Origin: Dehalococcoidales bacterium
Lineage (GTDB): Bacteria > Chloroflexota > Dehalococcoidia > Dehalococcoidales > RBG-16-60-22
Assembly: GCA_026416775.1 (NCBI GenBank)
Contig: JAOAEN010000029.1
Coordinates: forward strand, 1-9,581
DNA: 9,581 nt
Reading direction: 5' to 3'
Shown here: piece by piece, positions 5,434 to 9,581 of the stretch
How the letters are laid out: every line of letters begins with the position of its first letter
Position numbering within the stretch: position 1 is the first letter of the stretch
Notes under the pieces: generated by a model
Told to the model about the DNA's origin: nothing
Databases searched by the model: none
Seen by the model: the letters and a program-made list of their open reading frames with translations, nothing else
Made by a program: the position numbers and the translations under genes

Positions 5434-6705
5434 CTAGACATTCGTGTAACCGCGGCGGAAGAACTTCAGCGCGGTACACTGGTTTACCGCCTGGTTGAGG
5501 AGCTTCTTGTCCAGTGTCGCCTGCGGGTCGATGCTCCTTGCCAGGAACACCTGTGCCATGCGCTGTCGGTCCTTCATGATGGAACGGGTGCCCAGCCCGC
5601 GGTACGTCTCCGCATCCTGATAGTAGCGGAACTGTGCCATCTCCGCCGCGTTCAACGGGTCCGGGGCACCCTTGGGCGGTTCGGGAACGGTCAGGTGTAC
5701 CGCAAGCCTTTCCGGATGGGACTGCAGCAGCCCGGCAACAAAGCTCCAGGCGGTGAGCACCGAGGGCACCATCGCCTTCATGCGGTAGATGCGGTAGTTC
5801 ATGTTGCTCTTGCGGATGGCATCATACTGCGCCTTGTGTAGCTGCGCGAAGGCAAGGGCCGCCACGTTAAGCCCCGGGTCCGTCCAGAGGTCCTTCCCCA
5901 TCTTCTCAACAAGCTTGAGGTATTCTGGGTCAAGCGAAATCCCCGACTGGCAGAGGTAGGGCTCATAGACGTTGCGGTCAAGCTCGACGCTGGAAAGCTG
6001 GGAACCGATCTCCTTGCCCTTGAAGAAATTGACGATGAAGCTGCGGGCAAGCTGGGTGGTAATCCTTTCCGCATGCGTCCCGATGTCCGGGAAGTCCTCA
6101 CCGGGCTTGAGCAGTTTCACGCTCACGCACCAGTTCCTCAGGTGGGGTCCCAGGTAGGTCTCCTCGAGCTGGCGGTCAAACAGGTCGTTAGAGACGCCGA
6201 TATTGATGTTGGAAATCATGGCAAGCTCGATGCGCTGCTCCTTGGAGAGGCAGAAGTAGACGCGGAAGCCGTGGTAGCGCGAGACCTTCTTCTGAAAGTA
6301 GGCATCAATGATCGCCCGGGCGCGGTGCTGCCCGCCCCACACCTTGAGGGGCTTTTCCGGGAGATACGAGGTAATATATTCAACAATGATGTCGTTAAAC
6401 TCGCGCCCGTTTTCGGCATCCAGCTTCATGCGGCGGAAGGTGTTATGCGTCTCCATGATCTCGCGGTTGCCGCGGAAGGTCTCCCCGCTCTCCGGGTCAA
6501 TGCGGGCGTCCAGGCTGATAGCGTTTGCCATGGTCTTACCGCTGATGGCACAGCGGATGTAGTAGCTTTTCTTTACGCCGTCCTGAAAGATACGGACGGG
6601 TAAGTCTTCTTCCTTTTCCAGGGTCTCGACCCTGTTCAGGAACTCGGTGACCGCATGCTCCACATCGTTGGACTTTTCCGCACTCTTATCAAATGTAATC
6701 TTCAT
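5434..6705 (-). CDS. DndB-like GGQHR-motif protein (ParB/Srx-like fold), orphan (423 aa)
   Basis: Residues 122-131 read VWGGQHRARA, matching the DGQHR signature of DndB and related proteins, which resembles the G(E/Q)(R/H)R motif of ParB-type nucleotide-binding domains. About 35 residues later ISNINIGVSNDLFDR matches the Asn-rich segment that follows in these families. DndB is a regulator in DNA phosphorothioation; other DGQHR proteins are found in defence and mobile contexts. Here the first Asp of the motif is Gly. No dnd, restriction or toxin gene is seen nearby. The ATG at 6705 is chosen because AGGAGA (6712-6717, read on the minus strand) lies 6 bases upstream; an in-frame TTG at 6729 adds eight residues without such a site. 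The C-terminal 200 residues are helical, with no motif I can name. It may bind nucleotides or DNA, which is inference. Confidence 0.7.
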   Translation of the reverse strand: MKITFDKSAEKSNDVEHAVTEFLNRVETLEKEEDLPVRIFQDGVKKSYYIRCAISGKTMANAISLDARIDPESGETFRGNREIMETHNTFRRMKLDAENGREFNDIIVEYITSYLPEKPLKVWGGQHRARAIIDAYFQKKVSRYHGFRVYFCLSKEQRIELAMISNINIGVSNDLFDRQLEETYLGPHLRNWCVSVKLLKPGEDFPDIGTHAERITTQLARSFIVNFFKGKEIGSQLSSVELDRNVYEPYLCQSGISLDPEYLKLVEKMGKDLWTDPGLNVAALAFAQLHKAQYDAIRKSNMNYRIYRMKAMVPSVLTAWSFVAGLLQSHPERLAVHLTVPEPPKGAPDPLNAAEMAQFRYYQDAETYRGLGTRSIMKDRQRMAQVFLARSIDPQATLDKKLLNQAVNQCTALKFFRRGYTNV

Positions 6706-6711
6706 CCCGTC

Positions 6712-6717
6712 TCTCCT
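6712..6717 (-). promoter_or_regulatory. Ribosome binding site deciding the GGQHR gene start
   Basis: Read on the minus strand this is AGGAGA, 6 bases before the ATG at 6705. The upstream TTG at 6729 has no site, so the ATG is favoured. Confidence 0.65.
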
Positions 6718-6720
6718 GCT

Positions 6721-6738
6721 CCGGTGCAATTTTACCGG
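6721..6738. promoter_or_regulatory. Palindrome over a -10-like box upstream of the GGQHR gene
   Basis: CCGGT (6721-6725) and ACCGG (6734-6738) form an 18-base inverted repeat with 8 bases between. The minus-strand reading of the centre contains TAAAAT, a -10-like hexamer, 23 bases before the ATG. No convincing -35 is seen. It could be an operator, or a chance GC-rich symmetry. Confidence 0.3.
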
Positions 6739-6917
6739 ACCGAAAGCTGCTTAATTCTACAACCTTTATGACAAGCGATGCAATATGAAAGGGGCTGTCT
6801 TCCGGCAATCGGTCTGCCGGTGTCTTGATCCCCCGGCGAAGAAAAACGAGGGGTCGGCAGGTGAACCGGGTAGGGCAGAGACCTGCGGGATACCGAATTA
6901 CGGGGCGGACCCTCGCA
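6739..6917. other. Intergenic region between GGQHR gene and S51 peptidase gene
   Basis: About 180 bases with no supported gene; a 60-codon plus-strand frame here has no ribosome site or recognisable motif. Two symmetric elements are present: CCGGCA (6802-6807) with TGCCGG (6815-6820), and GCAGGT (6857-6862) with ACCTGC (6881-6886). On the minus strand the second is followed, after 10 bases, by TTTTT (6846-6842), so it may be a weak terminator of the peptidase operon. The first could serve as a protein-binding site for the GGQHR promoter. Confidence 0.4.
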
Positions 6918-7631
6918 CTAAGATATCCCCTTCACGCCGAGGAAGACCACCTCACCCTGTCGGTTGACAAACTCATAGACCTCACCGCCCATGATTTCCA
7001 GCCGCCCGTCCGGGAAAACGCGCACTCCCGACCCCGTGGCAAGCCCGTAGCCGTAGCTGCCCTGTCCGCCGAGCCGCAGTGCCACCCTGAGTTCTTCCCA
7101 GCCACCATCCTCGTCATGGGTATCGCAGATCACCGGGGCAAAGCCGAGGCAGGGGAAAAGCTCTGCGGTGGTGTCATCATCCGGGTCACGCCAGCGCACC
7201 CACATCTTTGCCAGCATGATTGCCCCGGCGGAGATGCCGAAAAAAGGTTTTCCCCCCCGGTGAAGCGTGGCAAGAAAGCCGATCATATCCTTTGCCCGCA
7301 GCCCTTCCATGCCCGCCTCCACATCCCCGCCGCTCATGAAGACAGCATCGCTTTCTTCAAGGATAGATTTTGCCCTTTCCAGGTCCGCGCCTTTCCGGGC
7401 GATTACCGCGTGGGCCACGCTTCCTGCCCCCGCCGCGGTGAGCTCGGATGAGACGAAACGGAAGAAATTCCCGTCCTCTCCGCTTGCCGCACCGCAGTAG
7501 GCCACCTTTGGCGAGGTAATGCCCAGCTCGGCAAACATGCGTGTGATGAGGTTCACCTGCTTCTTGCGACCGCCGGAGCGCCCTCCGGCGAAGAGATAGA
7601 CGGGTCTTATCGGACTGCCATCCGCAACCAT
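6918..7631 (-). CDS. Peptidase S51 / type 1 glutamine amidotransferase-like protein (237 aa)
   Basis: A fold of the dipeptidase E/cyanophycinase group. The nucleophile elbow is FFGISAGAIM, with Ser134 as the likely catalytic serine. SGGD at 100-103 matches the conserved glycine-rich turn before the active-site helix, and His172 (CDTHDEDGGW) is a candidate catalytic histidine. Length is close to PepE (about 230 residues). PepE cuts dipeptides beginning with Asp, while cyanophycinase cuts beta-Asp-Arg; which substrate applies here cannot be told. The ATG at 7631 has GGGAGGA 5 bases upstream. The open frame continues further upstream but only through the end of the ligase gene in another frame, so that extension is rejected. 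The gap to the ligase stop is 31 bases, so it is probably the last gene of an operon. There is no signal peptide; it is likely cytoplasmic. Confidence 0.85.
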   Translation of the reverse strand: MVADGSPIRPVYLFAGGRSGGRKKQVNLITRMFAELGITSPKVAYCGAASGEDGNFFRFVSSELTAAGAGSVAHAVIARKGADLERAKSILEESDAVFMSGGDVEAGMEGLRAKDMIGFLATLHRGGKPFFGISAGAIMLAKMWVRWRDPDDDTTAELFPCLGFAPVICDTHDEDGGWEELRVALRLGGQGSYGYGLATGSGVRVFPDGRLEIMGGEVYEFVNRQGEVVFLGVKGIS

Positions 7632-7636
7632 GGTAT

Positions 7637-7643
7637 TCCTCCC
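7637..7643 (-). promoter_or_regulatory. Ribosome binding site deciding the S51 peptidase start
   Basis: Read on the minus strand this is GGGAGGA, 5 bases before the ATG at 7631. It rules out the 53-residue longer reading that would run into the ligase gene. Confidence 0.8.
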
Positions 7644-7662
7644 TGCCCCTGATTTTCCATAA

Positions 7663-9015
7663 TCAGGCGGATGAAGCTCTGTCCTCCACGGTGCCTCCGC
7701 CGGCTGCGAGGTAGTCCTCGATGCGCAGCGGGAAGAGCGTCCTTGCCAGGCTGTATTTCCCCGAGTCCTCCGGGGCAAGCCCATCCGCATAAGCGATGGT
7801 TATGTCTGCATCCCTGCCGTACACACCGCGCAGGCGGTCTTGCACCTTGCGGCTGAGCGCGCGGGAATTCTTCTGCTCGCTTACAAGGTGGATAACGTAG
7901 CGATCGGCGGATGTCTGCTCCAGACGGTATTCATCAATCTCCTCAATGGTGCCCATGGCTTCATCGAGCTCCCGCAGCGTCACGAGCCTGCCGCGGCAAT
8001 CAAGCGTGGCATTGGTAAAACGCCCTTCAACCGCGCTGAGGATGACGCCATCCCGCCGTCCGCAGGGGCAATGCATCGTGCTTTCCACCCGCACCAGATC
8101 CCCGACATCAAAGCGCAGAATATAATACCACGGATTATCAAAAGTGGTCACGAGCAGCCTTGCGAGCGCCGGGCCCCCGTGTTCTTCCTTCAGGGGCTGC
8201 ATGTCCACGCGGCAGAAGCGGCTATTCTGATGGAACCTGCCCGCCTCGCACTGCATGAAGACGTAGCCGGTCTCCGTGCTCCCGTAAGAGCTTGCCATGG
8301 GCACCCGGAAGATGCGCCGTATCTGCCTCAGATGGAGCACCGAAGGGTACTCGTAGGTGAAGATGATAACAGCGGGCTGATAGACGTCTTTCCTGCCCGA
8401 AGCAACCGCGTACCGGCAGAGCCTGGCAAGGAGCGAAGGGTTGGCCTCCAGGATCACCGGACGGAAGGTACCGAGCTCATCAAGCATCCTTTCCATGAGG
8501 GCTGCCGACCAGCGGGAAGGGTCGGTCTTCTCATTGAGATAGAGGAAACGGGATAGCCTTCTTTTTTCCAGCGGCAGGTCAACATCATCCGAGATGAAGC
8601 CCACGTTCCTTGCATTGGCAAGGATCGCTTCGGGGACATCACCGTGGCTCAACACCGCGGTGTGCGCGTTCAGTCCCCAGGAAGCCTCCTCCGCGGCATC
8701 CCACCACTTCTGGTACCAGATATTCGTCACGCGCACGCTATCGCTGGAGCCGCTTGTCTGGACGAAGCTGATCTCCCCGCTCTCAAGGCCCCGGTCAATG
8801 TCCCTATCGGGCGGCACAAAGCCGCGGGGGAAATGCCTGCGGATGTCAGCCTTCGTGAGCACGGGGAGTGCGGCATAACGCGCATCAACCGGGAAGTTCG
8901 GACCGGGGTCGAGTTCCCGCCACGGCTTATAGGCGTCCAGGCTGCTCAGGGCAAATTCAAGGGTCTGCCGCGAGCGGTGGTAGTACTCCGGTGCGAATTT
9001 TATCTTTCCCTTCAT
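7663..9015 (-). CDS. PaaK-like adenylate-forming ligase (450 aa)
   Basis: ANL-superfamily enzyme of the phenylacetate-CoA ligase/coenzyme F390 synthetase-like branch, which activates a carboxylic acid with ATP and usually transfers it to CoA. Motifs, numbered from the ATG: the phosphate loop QTSGSSDSVRV (about 86-96, TSGSSD in place of TSGTTG), SSYGSTETG at 242-250, LRFDVGDLV at 300-308, the Cys316-Pro-Cys318-Gly-Arg pair seen in PaaK-type enzymes, and a C-terminal SGKYSLAR with Lys420 as the expected catalytic lysine. Length matches PaaK (about 430-450). The acid substrate cannot be read from the sequence. The start is either ATG 9015 or an in-frame TTG at 9021, both with poor ribosome sites. 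It lies about 39 bases after the MATE gene, with the peptidase 31 bases further on, suggesting one operon. Confidence 0.85.
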   Translation of the reverse strand: MKGKIKFAPEYYHRSRQTLEFALSSLDAYKPWRELDPGPNFPVDARYAALPVLTKADIRRHFPRGFVPPDRDIDRGLESGEISFVQTSGSSDSVRVTNIWYQKWWDAAEEASWGLNAHTAVLSHGDVPEAILANARNVGFISDDVDLPLEKRRLSRFLYLNEKTDPSRWSAALMERMLDELGTFRPVILEANPSLLARLCRYAVASGRKDVYQPAVIIFTYEYPSVLHLRQIRRIFRVPMASSYGSTETGYVFMQCEAGRFHQNSRFCRVDMQPLKEEHGGPALARLLVTTFDNPWYYILRFDVGDLVRVESTMHCPCGRRDGVILSAVEGRFTNATLDCRGRLVTLRELDEAMGTIEEIDEYRLEQTSADRYVIHLVSEQKNSRALSRKVQDRLRGVYGRDADITIAYADGLAPEDSGKYSLARTLFPLRIEDYLAAGGGTVEDRASSA

Positions 9016-9054
9016 CCTCAACCGTCCCGACCGTTTTACTTTTGGGAAGCGGGC

Positions 9055-9581
9055 TTATTTTGCCTTTAACGGGGCATCCGCGGGTATGTCCGCGGCGACA
9101 ACGCCGACCGCGTCTTCCTTCTTCAGTTCCCTCACCAGATAGATGAGCCAGATGAGCACGAGGATGGTGCTCAGGACGTCCGAGCCGGGGAAACAGGCCC
9201 ACACCCCCAATTCACCGAAGAAACGGGGCAGGATGATGAGAAGCGGTATCATGAAGGCAACCGGTCTCGTTACCGAAACGACAAACGTGGCAAGTGCCCT
9301 CCCCACCGAGGGGAAGACCATGGAACCGACATTGAAGAAACCGAAAACCGGCAGGGCAAAAAAGGCGATTTTGGCAATGTATGAGGCCTTGGCAATGAGG
9401 TCACCGTCTCTGGTGAATACCCGGAATATCGGCTCGGGGAAGAAGTAGAGCAGAAGGAACTCAAGCACCCCCAGCGCGATGGCCGCCGCCGTGGCCAGCC
9501 CGATCACCAGGGCCGGCGACAGGCCGAGGTGAAAGCAGACGCCGACCAGCATGGTCCCGAGCGCCTGGCCCATCACACGGC
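9055..9581 (-). CDS. MATE-family efflux transporter, C-terminal part
   Basis: About 175 residues from the end of a multidrug and toxin extrusion type transporter. The gene runs off the right edge and roughly 60% is missing (family members are usually about 450 residues). Hydrophobic segments lie at about 24-48, 65-86, 92-117 and 127-147 of the visible part. The stretch SVGRALATFVVSVTRPVAF, followed by an Ile/Leu-rich helix and FFGELGVWACFPGSDVLS, matches the final two helices of MATE/NorM/DinF proteins. The last 25 residues are a charged and Ala-rich cytoplasmic tail. MATE proteins export cationic drugs or metabolites, driven by protons or sodium. As the first visible gene of the operon with an acid-activating ligase, it may export the product or a precursor, which is inference. 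Confidence 0.85.
   Translation of the reverse strand, partial: RVMGQALGTMLVGVCFHLGLSPALVIGLATAAAIALGVLEFLLLYFFPEPIFRVFTRDGDLIAKASYIAKIAFFALPVFGFFNVGSMVFPSVGRALATFVVSVTRPVAFMIPLLIILPRFFGELGVWACFPGSDVLSTILVLIWLIYLVRELKKEDAVGVVAADIPADAPLKAK

Noticed and set aside
6073..6603. 176-codon plus-strand frame opposite the GGQHR gene
   Set aside because: It is the antisense shadow of a motif-bearing gene and has no ribosome site.
6785..6967. 60-codon plus-strand frame in the intergenic region
   Set aside because: It has no ribosome site, a Pro/Arg-rich composition as expected from random GC-rich DNA, and it runs into the antisense of the peptidase gene.
6825..7451. 208-codon plus-strand frame opposite the S51 peptidase gene
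   Set aside because: The opposite strand has the GISAGA nucleophile motif and a good ribosome site. This frame has neither.
7632..7790. N-terminal extension of the S51 protein by 53 residues
   Set aside because: The extension overlaps the ligase C terminus in another frame and reads as Arg/Ser-rich noise; the ATG at 7631 has a strong ribosome site.
7840..8556. 238-codon plus-strand frame opposite the PaaK-like ligase
   Set aside because: It is antisense to a ligase with several conserved motifs and shows no family features.

Overview
This is a GC-rich bacterial stretch. A type I GroEL is cut off by the left edge, a MATE-family exporter is cut off by the right edge, and there are ten other protein genes between them. 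No tRNA, rRNA, CRISPR array, integrase or transposase was seen. The GroEL makes the host a bacterium. The GC-rich coding, several GTG starts, strong AGGAGG-type ribosome sites and a presenilin/SPP-like protease of a type best known from archaea would suit an uncultured Chloroflexota (Dehalococcoidia-like) genome. That assignment is inference from style, not from a search.

Plus-strand block, about 1-4223. The order is groEL (partial), a 59-residue FmdB-type zinc ribbon, a 78-residue two-helix membrane protein, a 140-residue protein with a duplicated DIGTSE motif, a YkgJ-type cysteine-cluster protein, and three small helical proteins of unknown function (140, 194 and 75 residues). All run the same way with gaps of about 14-95 bases, so much of the block could be co-transcribed. 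The GroEL carries Asn where the catalytic Asp398 of E. coli GroEL is expected and lacks the usual GGM tail. The 140-residue helical protein shows a clear 11-residue periodicity.

Intergenic 4224-4549. This holds a short hairpin, an imperfect long palindrome with a perfect 15-bp core stem (repeat or MITE-like), a weak extended -10 promoter, and a leader with overlapping alternative hairpins followed by a hairpin that includes the ribosome site. It leads into a 291-residue nine-helix protein with the YD, GxGD and PAL motifs of presenilin/signal-peptide-peptidase aspartyl proteases.

Minus-strand block, 5434-9581. The protease gene converges, with only 8 bases between stop codons, on an orphan DndB-like gene carrying a GGQHR motif. 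After about 200 bases of intergenic DNA comes a probable operon, in transcription order MATE exporter (partial), PaaK-like adenylate-forming ligase, and peptidase S51/type 1 glutamine amidotransferase-like protein. An enzyme that activates a carboxylate, an exporter and a small peptidase could form one pathway that makes or detoxifies a small molecule, but nothing here identifies the substrate.

The most notable items are the intramembrane protease with its structured leader, the GroEL active-site change, the cluster of undescribed helical proteins, the long palindrome and the orphan GGQHR protein.
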